Origin: Eupeodes corollae
Taxonomy: Eukaryota > Arthropoda > Insecta > Diptera > Syrphidae
Length of the DNA stretch: 64,000 bases
Direction of reading: 5' to 3'
Assembly (NCBI RefSeq): GCF_945859685.1
Contig: NC_079149.1
Coordinates: forward strand, 22,417,118-22,481,117
Part shown: one piece after another, positions 48,441 to 59,703 of the stretch
Layout: each line of letters opens with the position of its first letter
Position numbering within the stretch: the first letter of the stretch is position 1
Made by a program: the position numbers and the translations under genes
Notes under the pieces: generated by a model
The model's database searches: none
What the model saw: the letters and a program-made list of their open reading frames with translations, nothing else
What the model was told of the DNA's origin: nothing

Positions 48441-49900
48441 ATAATTAAAGTTATCGAAAACCGTAAATGTGGGAATTTTTCATGAAAAGGAGCTCAAGTA
48501 CTCACGACCAAGATGTCTTAAGTTTTCTTTAAGGAAAACAATATTAAAATTCTTCCAATTAACTTTCTTTGAGAAAACAAGAACAATCAAATCAAAAATA
48601 TAGTAATTTATAAAACTACATACGCATTATGATAATTATTTCCATTATTTTTATGAATAAAATTAAGTCTTTTTAAAAACAAAAATATGTTAAATGAATG
48701 GAATGGGAAAACCAAAACATAAAATCAAATCATTTGATTTTAATTATTATTATAAACTTGAATAAATAAAAACAATAATAATAATCATACAAAAGAAAAC
48801 AGAAACCAACGCACCGGTCGCGGTGTGGTGTCGGTTGCTTGGTCGCCCTGTTGATCGATCGTTGATTTGCAATTAAAATGATTAAGTATCTATAAAAAAA
48901 AATACAAACATACATAAGTAGTGTATTAACTTTACAACAGAACAGCAAACAGTTAATGTTTAATTCTCATAAGTTTCATTCTTTATTTTTGTTGTTTGTT
49001 GCTCATTTCTTCCGATTCATAAAACAATAGAATTTTATTTTAATTTCTTTAAAATCATTCTCATAAAGTAAATTCTCTCTCAGTATTAATTTTGATTTCG
49101 ACTTGAGTGTGATTCTGATGATAAAAATATTGTAGTTTGATAAAAATAATAAATATTCAAAAGTTAATAAATCATTTTTGTTTCGGTTTTGTTTTGGTTC
49201 TTATTTTTTTTTTGTTTTTAGTGTAAGTACGAATAAAAATCGAAAAATAATAAATTTTTAAATTGAGGTTTTCTAGGCTGAGGGCAGGCTTAAGAACCTT
49301 CGTGTATTTTGGTAGTTTGGTTTAACTCCATAATTAATGAGTGTTGTTTAATAAAGCGTGTTATCGTTGGTGTGGTGAACTTCTTTTTTACGTAAAAGGG
49401 CACAAAATAAAAATAATAATTTGTGTAATTAAAGTTTAAACAAACTGAAAATGTTTGTATAAATAATTTGACACATGGCTTTTAGTTTGTGTAATGTTTC
49501 AAGTCAAAATGGCTTCAAATTAAAATCGGTCCATTTTTAAGTGTTGATATTGGAAATATGTAATACATAATAAAAGTTGTATTACTTAAAAAAAAATCGA
49601 TTAATGAAAATAAGTTCTAAATTTAAACCATCCCAGAACTGTCAACAATCAATTTTTTAGTGATTTTTAATTCTGAAAACCTTGAGTAAAGATTTGCAAA
49701 AAAAAATATTTTTGATTTAACTTTTGATTTTGAAAAAAGTAAGTATTTTTTTTAAAGAAATGCAAAGATGATAATTTAACTTTAAAGATTGAAAACAATA
49801 TAAGCCACATTATTGCCATGGGAACAATTGTAGCCCCATGAAACTTTCTATGATCAATTTACCCATTGTCGACTTTATGGGCCGTATTATTATACTCGCG
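48441..49900. other. AT-rich intergenic stretch, no gene recognised
   Basis: It includes short AAT/ATT-rich simple sequence near 48738-48790. No gene is supported. Confidence 0.4.
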
Positions 49901-49904
49901 AGTC

Positions 49905-50560
49905 GCCTAAAAAATATAAGCGAATGTGACTTTTTCGTATTTCTGTTTGCGATTCGCCAAGTTGACGTTCGCCTTAAACTTCAAAAATTTGGAGAATGAT
50001 AAATTAGCAATGTCCGATTCCGTTGGTTCGTTTTCAACCTCTGGATCTAGAATGTTGTCCTTTCTACAAATATTATGCAGTGCACAAGAAGCGGTAACTA
50101 TTTTTATAGCTTTCTGTGGACTGTAGCGCAGTTTTCGCTCATTCAAAACTGACCTGAATCTACTTTTTGAAATGCCAAAACCTGGACCTAGCATGAATAA
50201 ATCTTATTACTCCATTATTTTCACAAGCCTTAAAAAGAAAAAGTTTTACCTAAACATCAAGATTCAATTTTGAAGTATTTTTTCACCATCGCATTTAAGC
50301 TGTAAAAACCTTTTCTATTTAAATATTGGTATTGTAACTGAGCAGGAGCTATGATACCAATGTGAGTTCCGTCTACACATCGAACTATCCCTAGTAGGCC
50401 TGCTCTTTGAAAAAAATAGTTTCTCGCTTCTTGCTTTTTATTAGTGCACATATCTGCATTGATCGAAACTGGGCAGATTCTTGCTTCAAGCATATTAAGA
50501 ACTTCGCTTAAAACTACTGAAACTGTAGGTTGGGAGAAACGTAGCTCAGTCATTTTCTAC
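49905..50560 (-). mobile_element. PIF/Harbinger transposase relic (HARBI1-like)
   Basis: The first minus-strand piece (50553-50257) gives FSQPTVSVVLSEVLNML, then LGIVRCVDGTHIGIIAPAQL with the first catalytic Asp, and YQYLNRKGFYSLNAMV. The second piece (50194-49907) gives FGISKSRFRSVLNERKLRYS, then PQKAIKIVTASCALHNICRK, the usual C-terminal end of DDE superfamily 4 proteins. The middle with the other catalytic acids is deleted between about 50257 and 50194. Terminal repeats were not identified. Confidence 0.8.
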
Positions 50561-51757
50561 ACTATTATGATAACTTCCACATGCGAGAAAAGTTTTAAAA
50601 TTGTTGGAATTGCAGAACTTTGAGTCGTTTGAAATCCTGAACTTATCTGACTTAAAACATATTTAAATGCTAAACCGAAAGTTTAACACAAATCTATGAA
50701 AAAAAAATCTCGTTACAAATTATCTGGTACTTTCAGTGGGTTGGAAGCATCTCTTTAACTTTTACTCTTTACTTCTTCATTTTCATCCTCGAAAAACAAT
50801 TCAAAGATAATACGCCCCTATGTCTTGAATCGATTGTGGAGAATTGGCATAAAACTTAGCTTTACATTGGTCTATAATTTAAAAGTCACAAGATTTCGAT
50901 GGCTAATTATGATTATTTCTTGGAGAAATAACAAGGTCAAAAAACGTATATTACATGGCTGTAAACTGCTTACTGTGAGTTCAAAATTTTTGTAGTAAAT
51001 TTAAGCAATCTCGGACGATTGAGTTTGTATTTATATGTCAAATGTCAAAAGACAGCTTCAAAAGTGACAGCTACCAAAATATCGGGCTATTTAAAATAAA
51101 ACCTTTTATTGCTAAAACCCTGTAATTTTAATTATCAACCATCAAATTTGTTCCTGTTTATGGGATCCTTACTTCAGAAATAGTGAGAAATTGAAATATT
51201 AGCTACGTTAAATCTTAGAGATGTAGATTAAGTATTTTTTACGTGTAAAAGAATAGCTGAGAATAAATCTAAAACTATTCAAGAATTTCGGGTAAATTCT
51301 AATATTTTTTAATTGTTTTTATATTTGAAAGTTGATACAATTGAATTTTTCCGAGACTAATTTATCAAACAATTCCAAAAAAAAATAGCAAGATTCAGAC
51401 GAAGGGTGAAATCGTTAAGCTGATATTTGATAGTTGACTATGAAAATCAAGAAAATACGTCTGTGTAATGTGATAGTCGATTTAAAAGTTTTAACCAAAC
51501 AATTTGACATACAGTAAAAACTTCAAGATAGGGGTTTGTTCGTAGACTACTACATTAACATGTGGTCCTGAAGCGAGCTTGAAGCTCGCCTAAATTCTTT
51601 ATATACCTGAATAGAGTTGAAATGAGCTTGATTTACCTCTATTCCGGTCAGGGATCGGTAAGAAAAACCTTACATATCAAAACTGTACTATCTTTTCTAT
51701 TATATTTTCATGCAAAGCAAGCCCAGTTAGTCCATTTTCCTTAACAAAACTAAAAAA
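50561..51757. other. Intergenic stretch with a short perfect hairpin
   Basis: GCGAGCTTGAAGCTCGC at 51573-51589 has 8-bp arms and a 1-nt centre. No gene is recognised. Confidence 0.4.
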
Positions 51758-53188
51758 AAGGGTGGGATGCGACCCACACTGATAACTTCCCATCCCGTCT
51801 GTCGATTTGTCTTGCTTAAAAGTTTGTCTATACGTACTCGTATCAATTTTTAAAAAATGTACGTACTATTTTGTGTACATTTTATTTTTTATAAAAAAAC
51901 GGACTGTTGGATTTTTATATAAAAAATACTGAATATCGAAAAAAATATTTTCTATGAAATGAAATAAGTTTGAAGCCAATATTTTTAATTTTTGAAAAGC
52001 TATTTGAGTTGAAAGTACATTTTTACCAAGTTTTAGTATTGTTTTTTTTTAGAGTTTTATTTTCTGTAAAAAAAACTTTTAATTCTATTTTTTTAAAAAT
52101 TTTATGGAATGTTGAAAACAATATTTCTTATAAGATAAAATTAGTTTAAAGCCAATATTTCATTCAATCAATTTTTACCAACTTTTATAAATTTTTTTTA
52201 GATTTTTATATTTTTGTAAAAAAACTGTAAATTCGATTTGTCTCAAAGTTTGTTCTAATGTTGAAAACAATATTTTTTAAAAGTAAAAATTAATAAGAAA
52301 CTATTATCTCAAATTTTTAAAAAGATATTTGAGTCGAAAATCATTTTTTACCAACTTTTATTAATTTTTTTTTTACGTTTTTATTTTTTGTAAAAAAAAC
52401 TGTTTATTCGATTTTTCTAAAAAATGTACTGAATGTTAAAAACAATATTTCTTGTAAGATAAAATAAGATTTAAGCCCAAATTTCAAGTTTTTGAAAAGA
52501 TATTTGAACCGATATTCAATTTTTACCAATTTAGAGTAATGTTTTTTTTAGATTTTTATTTTTTAATAAAAAAAACTGTCAATTTGATTTTTCTCCAAAT
52601 TTTAGCAGAAGTCAAAAACATTATTCTTCGTTGCACAAAATTGTTTTGGAGATGAAATCATATTTAAATCGTAAAATTTTGGAGGTGACAAATTTTTTTT
52701 TTTTCCAGTTTTTTCGATTTATAAAAAAAAAACCGTTAAATGGAATTTTTCCAAAAAATATACTTGTTTGATATCACATTACAGTTTATTATATAAAATT
52801 TAATTCAAGTCTCTGGCGTTTTTAGTTCGTAAGACATTTAGGGTTAACCAAAATGTTTACCTTTTTTCAAACTGCTATGGTAAAAAAACCACCCACGCAA
52901 TTGTCTTGAGAGCCCTTTCTGCATCTTTCTGCCTTATTATCTATATAACAAAATTTATTTGAAATCGATATCTCTTCTGGTTCTTGAGCTATGGAGGACG
53001 AAAAAAACGTCGCGAACGTACGGACCTATACGGACGTACGAACGTACGTACACACGCACGCACAGACATCTTTCTAAAAATATTTTATTTCGACTCTAGG
53101 GACCTTGAAACGTCGAGAAATGTCAAAATTTTCTATTTGACAAATCGGACCCATTACAATAACTTCCTATGGGAAGTTAATAATATCC
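51758..53188 (+). repeat. Repeat family X, copy 4 (full layout)
   Basis: It contains the head GATGCGACCCACACTGATAA, ~175-bp degenerate internal units, a GTACG-rich block (about 53015-53060), the word GACCTTGAAACGTCGAGAAA, and the palindromic end TAACTTCCTATGGGAAGTTA (about 53159-53180). Head and tail also share TAACTTCCCAT in inverted orientation. No protein is encoded. Confidence 0.75.
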
Positions 53189-54235
53189 GCAGCAACAGAT
53201 TGATTTTTTTCCCAATGGAAAACACATGATTCCAAATGCACAACTACTCAACGAACACAGCCATCGAAATACAAATGCAATATCAATCGTACCAACATTT
53301 GAGAACGAAATCGCATAAGATCCATTCGAGACTCGTATAAATGTCAAAACCCGTCCATAGTAAGATTCTACTTTAACTTTTATCGGTAGTATTCATACTG
53401 CGGATATTGTTTTTGTTATTCGTGTAAAATCCTACTATACTACTGATAGATTTTCCAGCAAGAAACGTGTAATGTGAACAAGGTTATGTAACTGGCAATC
53501 AAATTATACTTTTTCTTAAGTTTTTTCATGGCTTTAGTTTAAGGCTTTAGTTTTCGAGCAATGACATCTTTTATAATTCGAAAGAAAATCTTTATATTTG
53601 TTTTTTTGAGGCTATGTTTATTTATGAAGTGAAATTTTTTCAATTCAATTCTCGATGATTTTGTAAATCTACAAACCTTTACTACAATATTCAGTTTAAA
53701 TATTTTCAGTATTTTATTTATTTTTAAAAAATTCCTCACTAGCTGTTAAGACTTCACCTGCCAAAAAATTTAACGAAGAATATACGAATAGATTTTTCTG
53801 CAGCTTATTTTATTTATCAAACATGTAAATTACAATTTTCAAAGAAAAGACAAATTTAATCCCAAGATAAGTTAAGCTTTTGTCAAAGTTGTCACTCATA
53901 ACTTGACATATTGCTGCTTAACTGACATGTAAAACTCTGATCCGAAATTCGTTGAAATCAATTTTTAATTAAACTAACGACCAATTTCTTGACAAATTTC
54001 TAGTCTCTAAGACAATGGTGGATACAGGGGGTGTGGCGGTGGGGACATAAGCCCCCTGTGAGATAATTTTTTGTTTTTATTTCGTAGGAACTTCTTAACT
54101 TCAAAACTATCGTAATATATAAAATTTGTCTCTGAGTTCTTAAAAAGAAACCTTGAGAGATCAATTTGATATTAAGTTACCTTTAAATTCCTGAAACTCG
54201 CTATCAATTAGGTCTTATTTTTTTGACGCTCATAA
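53189..54235. other. AT-rich intergenic stretch, no gene recognised
   Basis: No coding frame or repeat family was recognised. Confidence 0.4.
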
Positions 54236-54239
54236 ATAG

Positions 54240-54840
54240 TGAAGTGATTTTTACTTGCGCCATATAGTAACTATATGGCAAGTATTGCATTCGTAAAAAA
54301 ATTCGAACTGAAGCTTTAAATCAAACATAACATTACGATGGTAGAAAAGTCGAAAAAAATGGGTCCTCCGATTCCGTCCGTCAGTCTGTCTGTCTGTTAT
54401 GGGCTCTACAACTCAAACCCTTGTGTTGACTGAGTTCAAACTGGAATTAGCATAAGGCGTTTTTTTACATTTTTTAATACGAAAAATAACAGTAGTCTCC
54501 ATACAAATTTGTTGGTTAAAAATCTAAAATTCGATTTTTTTTCAAAAATTAACCGATACAATTTTTTAAATTTTCTAATTTTTCACATTTCCGTGAATAT
54601 CATAATTTAAAAAATGTAGTTGTTTGTACAAAACTCGATATATCAAAAAGGGGTCACAATTTTAAGTTAATTCAGGTTGTAAAAAAATACAACGGCATTC
54701 AAATTTTTGAGAGAAACTTATTTTGCAGATATGTATATTTTTAAATCTTAAAATATAATAAATATTTGTAAACACTCTTTTTGGAGGATATTAGCAAGTT
54801 CTAGCGAAGCAGTCGTGCATTTTGTTTCTTTGATTTTCTT
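54240..54840 (+). repeat. Repeat family Y, copy 2
   Basis: It opens with the near-palindrome CCATATAGTAACTATATGG (54251-54269) and continues with AACATTACGATGGTAGAAAA, a CCGATTCCGTCCGTCAG word and, near the right end, AGTCGTGCATTTTG. It is collinear with 5255-6110 and non-coding. Confidence 0.55.
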
Positions 54841-55089
54841 ATCATCTACGAGTATGCAGACTGATAGCGATGGACTCCCGAAAATTGAGTTCGAAAAAAC
54901 TACTTAAAAAAAAAGCCCGAAATTTTTGCTCTCCCATTTTCTCTGTTTTTGAATTTGTGCAGCATTCTTCGCATTAATAGAAATAGAAATAAAAAAGTTT
55001 ATATAATTTTTGGAAAAAAGCTACATCTTAAAACAATTTCTTACATACCTTCGTAAACCAAAAACCCTCTAAAATATTTTGATTTAGTT

Positions 55090-56065
55090 TTATCCCTCTA
55101 CCTTCCCAAAATCATCATCCATTCCCACATAAACAAGGCATACCAGCCTACGCTTATGTCACCAACTCCCATCCCACCTCCCACGTTAGTAATGGCGAAA
55201 AAGTTAGCAACGGTCCTATCTCCTCACTCTAGGTAACCTAGCTGAATTGCTGTTACCGAATCCCAATCTTTTCCTTACACGTCAGAATGATGAATTAACA
55301 TCAACTGACTCCTCTTGCGGCCAACACAGAGAAGCGAGTAGTGGCTAACCATGGACCCTCCTCTGCTGTTGGTAGCAACGAGAATAAAAAGGTAGCAATA
55401 CCTAATTTAGTGCAGGGTTGTGAAAATGGCCCTTCAACTACTAGTGAGAATACTTCCAGAAATGGAAAACTCTCTAAAGGCCTTTATAGACAAATGCGGC
55501 AAGCGGCGAAAATCTTGAAGGCCTCTGGTGCATCATCGGGGGTTGAAAAAACACCGCAGCAAACCGCTAGCGTCGAATGGGCCAAAAGCATACTTGCTAC
55601 AACAAGATCTAATAAGGACTCTACATCCAAAAGAGAAAGGTCTCTTGAGGGGGGGTTAAAACGTTCAAGGTGCTTGCTCTCTCTAAGCAGATCGCAAATA
55701 AGCTCGATAATAGGTGTCATAACCGGACACTGTCTAATAGGAAAGCACACCACGAGACTAGGCGTATTCTCAAATGACTTTTGCAAAAGCTGTATGGACG
55801 AGGAAGAGGAAGAAACGGTTATTCATCTTCTCTGCACATGTCCTGCTCTAGCTCGAAAACGCAAGAATTACCTAGGAGAATTCTTCTTTAACGATCTAAA
55901 CGATCTAAATCATATCGGTATAATCAGCCTCTCACGTTTCGTAAGGGACTCAAGCTGGTTCCATTGAGCTTAGGAGGAAGCATCAAAATTCATGTGGTAT
56001 TACAATGGGCCAATAAACTGGCCTAAGTGTGTCCGTTTCCACTATAACCTAACCTTACCTTTAAA
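55090..56065 (+). mobile_element. Internally deleted LINE-C: ORF1 start fused to ORF2 end
   Basis: An open + strand frame at 55299-55967 joins two unlike parts. The first (to about 55660) is polar and low-complexity, with SVEWAKSILATTRSNKDS and KRERSLEGGLKRS, resembling ORF1 N-termini. The second reads LSLSRSQISSIIGVITGHCL, then FCKSCMDEEEEETVIHLLCT with a C-C-H-C pattern, as found after RNase H at the end of ORF2 in several LINE clades. The endonuclease, RT and RNase H are gone. The 3' end near 56050 carries CTATAACCTAACCTTACC. There is no ATG at the start of the open frame (first Met about residue 51 from the GTG at 55341), so translation is doubtful. Confidence 0.7.
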
Positions 56066-56984
56066 AAATGGTAAACTTAGAAAACTGTTAGAAACTTGAA
56101 TGCTTTCATATGTAGCGAGGTGATCAAATTAAAAAGTTAGACCATACCTTGTGGGACAACAGTGTTCTAAAATAATTTTATAAGGTAAATGTAAGGTTAA
56201 GATGCACATTATGTTATTTAAATTTTGTCAACCTCCTTTACAGGACATTCAAAAAACATTTTTAAGCGGTGAATGAAAAACTCGTCTATATGTTAAATGT
56301 GTCACCTTCCCCCCCTTCTGATTAAAAGTCTGGTTCCGCCCTTGCTCTAAGACTTGGGTCATTGATAACTAAGACTTCGATTGAGTTTTAACTCACTTCT
56401 TCATCAAGTTTTCAAGCGTTAGAACTCTGATCTAAATATCAGTCTGAGATAGAAATTCGATTTAATAGGCCCTCAAATTAGAGGGTTTAGGATATTAGAA
56501 CTCTGTTTAGGACTGTTTTTAATTTCTATAAATCCTAATATTTAAATTCAGTACGGTTTTAGATTACATTTTAGACCTTTATAACATCTTATGTGCATTA
56601 GAAAAATATTTTTAGAAAATATATAAACACATGGACGGTTTTTCACAATTTCATAAAATGTAAGTTACAGAAAGCTTTCCAACCTATTTACTTTTGGTAC
56701 GCTTTTTTTGAGTTTTACATATTTTAGCTTTTATAATGACCATGAGTTTTAAGTAGAGAACTGACATCCAATCTATAATAGTCAATATTCCCCTATATAG
56801 TTTTTTTGGCGCCATTTTGTTTTGGTGACATCTGTCAAATCTTTTGTTTATTATTCAATTATTTATGCCAAATAATCATGGCAAGTTACTTGATTGAATT
56901 TATTGTTAAAATAATAAAACTTTGAATCAAAATGAGTGTTTGATAACGTAAATGTTGCGCGCATTATGCCATTTTACGGTAGAG
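56066..56984. other. Intergenic stretch, no gene recognised
   Basis: Mostly AT-rich. Around 56806-56850 it reads TTTTTTTGGCGCCATTTTGT and then GGTGACATCTGTCAAATC, a gene-start-like texture, but no open exon follows. Confidence 0.3.
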
Positions 56985-57235
56985 GTGGTGGCCCTTCGCA
57001 GTCGACTTTTCATTGTTTAGTGGCCAAATATGAGACGACCGGTTTAGTAAGCAATCAGCCAACACCCGTACGTTCAAGGAACCCAAGGTCCTAAAAAGTG
57101 TACAGCAGAACCCGGGGCAGTCTATTCCTCGCCGTGCAAAAGAACTCGGCTTTTGGCAGACATAACGGTGATAGCTAATTTCTTATGGCACAACGTCCTA
57201 CATCTACACACAAAATCTAACCGCCCTTATTGAAA
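56985..57235 (+). mobile_element. Helix-turn-helix fragment of a mariner-like transposase
   Basis: The + strand encodes GGGPSQSTFHCLVAKYETTG, then LVSNQPTPVRSRNPRS, and after a frameshift NPGQSIPRRAKELGF. This is the N-terminal DNA-binding part typical of the transposase type whose catalytic half lies at 27702-28355. The catalytic domain is absent here. Confidence 0.6.
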
Positions 57236-57353
57236 AAACTTAAATACAACATGACCAGATAAAAGTGTAGATAAGTCTGTTTGTCCGTTTTGACATTGTC
57301 TGCATCTAAAGAAATACAAAATAAGGCTAAACATCAGACAAAATAGTCTGAAC

Positions 57354-58293
57354 CCGGGTTTTCCAAAGTGTGCTCCGCGGAGTATTTGGTGCTCCGTGGA
57401 AATATTTGAAAAAATATACAAATTCCAAGACGGACTAGTAACTAGTTAATTTTGAGCTTCTGATCTTGTAATTTTGATCGAAGTCGAATTTGGGTTTCCG
57501 AATACAGAAAAAAGGTCAGTTAAAAGGATTACCACAAATCATATTTGAATTTTGGATTTGCTGAGACAAGTGACAACGAACAGTGCAATGTTTCAGGGAT
57601 ATATGCAGATGTCAAAAGCAAACCGACTGATTTCTTCTCAAAAGCAGTGAACGAAAATGTGTTGATATCGTCCTACTTGGTAAGTTTCCGAATAGCGCAA
57701 ATTGGGAAGCCCATACTATTGCTGAAAACTTAAGAAAGCCATGTGTTAACGACATTGTTGAATTTTTGTTGGGTTATAAGGCTAAACAAAATTTTAACAC
57801 CGTAACTTTGTCAAATAACACAATATCAAGACGAATCGGAGACTTCGTGGAGAATGTGAAAGTTACTTTTACTAATAAAAGTCAAAAAATTTTCAGGGTT
57901 GGCTATTTTAATAGCATTTGTGCGCTACCAATATCTACAATCCTTTTAAGAATATCTGATTTTCTGCAAGCCGTTGCCAATATGAACAAAATGCCGGTCT
58001 CTCTAAAAGAGGTGTTGGACGAAAGCGTGAAAATAATTAACTTTATTGAATCACGGCCAAAGAATACCAGGCTTTTTCGCGGAAAAAACTGAAGCGGCTT
58101 TTCGAAATGAGTGCTGAAGTTAGAACCTTCCTCATTGTGTAATAAACGTTGGTTATTTTAGTGTATCACTTTAGAGACTGCGTGATACATATGTAACTCA
58201 AAAAAACGGAATATGCGCAACGAAGTGCTCCGCTTGAAATTTCTCACGCAAAAAATGCTGTGCGAATTAAAAAAGATTGGGAACCCCTGGCTG
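57354..58293 (+). mobile_element. hAT transposon, internally deleted
   Basis: The relic of a ZBED5/GTF2IRD2-type hAT transposase gives DFFSKAVNENVLISSYLVSF, GYKAKQNFNTVTLSNNTISR, RIGDFVENVKVT, then DESVKIINFIESRPKNTRLF (to 58092), which skips the catalytic centre. The ends resemble hAT tips: left CCGGGTTTTCCAAAGTGTGC, right (minus strand) CCAGGGGTTCCCAATC. An 8-bp duplication, GTCTGAAC (57346-57353) and GTCTAAAC (58294-58301, one mismatch), flanks it. Confidence 0.75.
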
Positions 58294-58301
58294 GTCTAAA
58301 C

Positions 58302-59689
58302 TAAGCTTTAGCTAAAATCTATAAAATTCTAAATTCCTTAGAAAATATTCTTACGACCTATCCTATATTGTTTGCTAACCTTTTCTATGAAAAGATGAAG
58401 TTGTGAAAATCATCACTTAGTATCTCATCAACTTTGAAGTATCTACATACGCAGAACAAGTCGTTTAGTCTTCAAAAAGGTTTCAAGCACGAAAGGTTTA
58501 ACTGTAATTTCTTGATTTAATAAATTTTAAACTATTCACACTTATTTCCTAGGTAAGTTAAGTGGATAATGATGTAGTGTAAATAAATAGTGTAATTTTA
58601 AATCATAAGCAAAAGTGTCAATAATAAATAATACATTAAAATGGGTGTGTCGTGTAAATAAGAACTTAAAGTACAGTTTTTGATTCGAGAATATTTGTTT
58701 TTTTTTCTTTTTTCTTCAAACGTTAATAGATCGCCATCGGTTCAATGTTCACGCTTTGAATTAACATAAAACCACGTTTAAAATTGTTTTATTTAAATTT
58801 TACCTTTGGACCTTAAAGAAAGATATTACTCGAAGACTTAACCAAAGTAGGTACGTCATAAGATTAATTTCTATATTTTATCAATAAACTTTATAATATT
58901 CAACGAAAAGATTGCACAATTTCCAATTTTACTATTTTTATTAAGATTTTATTTGTTTGTAAACAAAAATGTTATTTGATTTTATTAATTTTGCGAAATA
59001 AGGTAAAATAAATTTGATTTCAATTTGCCATATTCATAGTTCTTTGATAAGTTATGATTTTGTTTTTACTAAACCAAACATCACTTAATGTTATTCATAG
59101 GTAAATTAAACCCATTTAAAAACGATAGCCTGGAGTCTAAAAATAAACACAGCAGAACCTATGTTCAAGCTGTTTTTAACTCTATAAAACATTAAAATTG
59201 AGAAAATTACATTGCGAGACATGTCAGAAGACTTTAAGCATAGATCAATATTTTGTTGAATCTCAGAATACTACCACCCAATAGAAAATAAAGGCTATAC
59301 ATTATCCGAATCGACCCCTTTGAAATAGGTGACGACTATTAGTACGAAAGGTATCGTAAAATTGCCAAGTTTATAATTGACCTCCTAGATATTAAAGATC
59401 GAAATTCAATGAAATGTTTTCCAATATCTGTGTGTTTCCAAGTCTTAACAGAACCAACGCGATTAACATAACATTTCTCAACCAACAGCAAATAGAATAC
59501 ATTTAAGGATTATAAAGACTTTGGCTCTCCATCTTATTGAGATAAAGCTGGCGAAAAAAGTACATACGATTTTAATAACAACATCACCCTGTCTCTTTCT
59601 TATACGAAGTCAATTTTTTTTAAATCCAAAATCACTTTAAGAGAAACACCTAAGATAAAGAAATAATAAGCTTTAGAATGCATGGAATT
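58302..59689. other. AT-rich intergenic stretch, no gene recognised
   Basis: No coding frame or repeat family was recognised. Confidence 0.4.
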
Positions 59690-59703
59690 AAAATTAATTA
59701 ATA

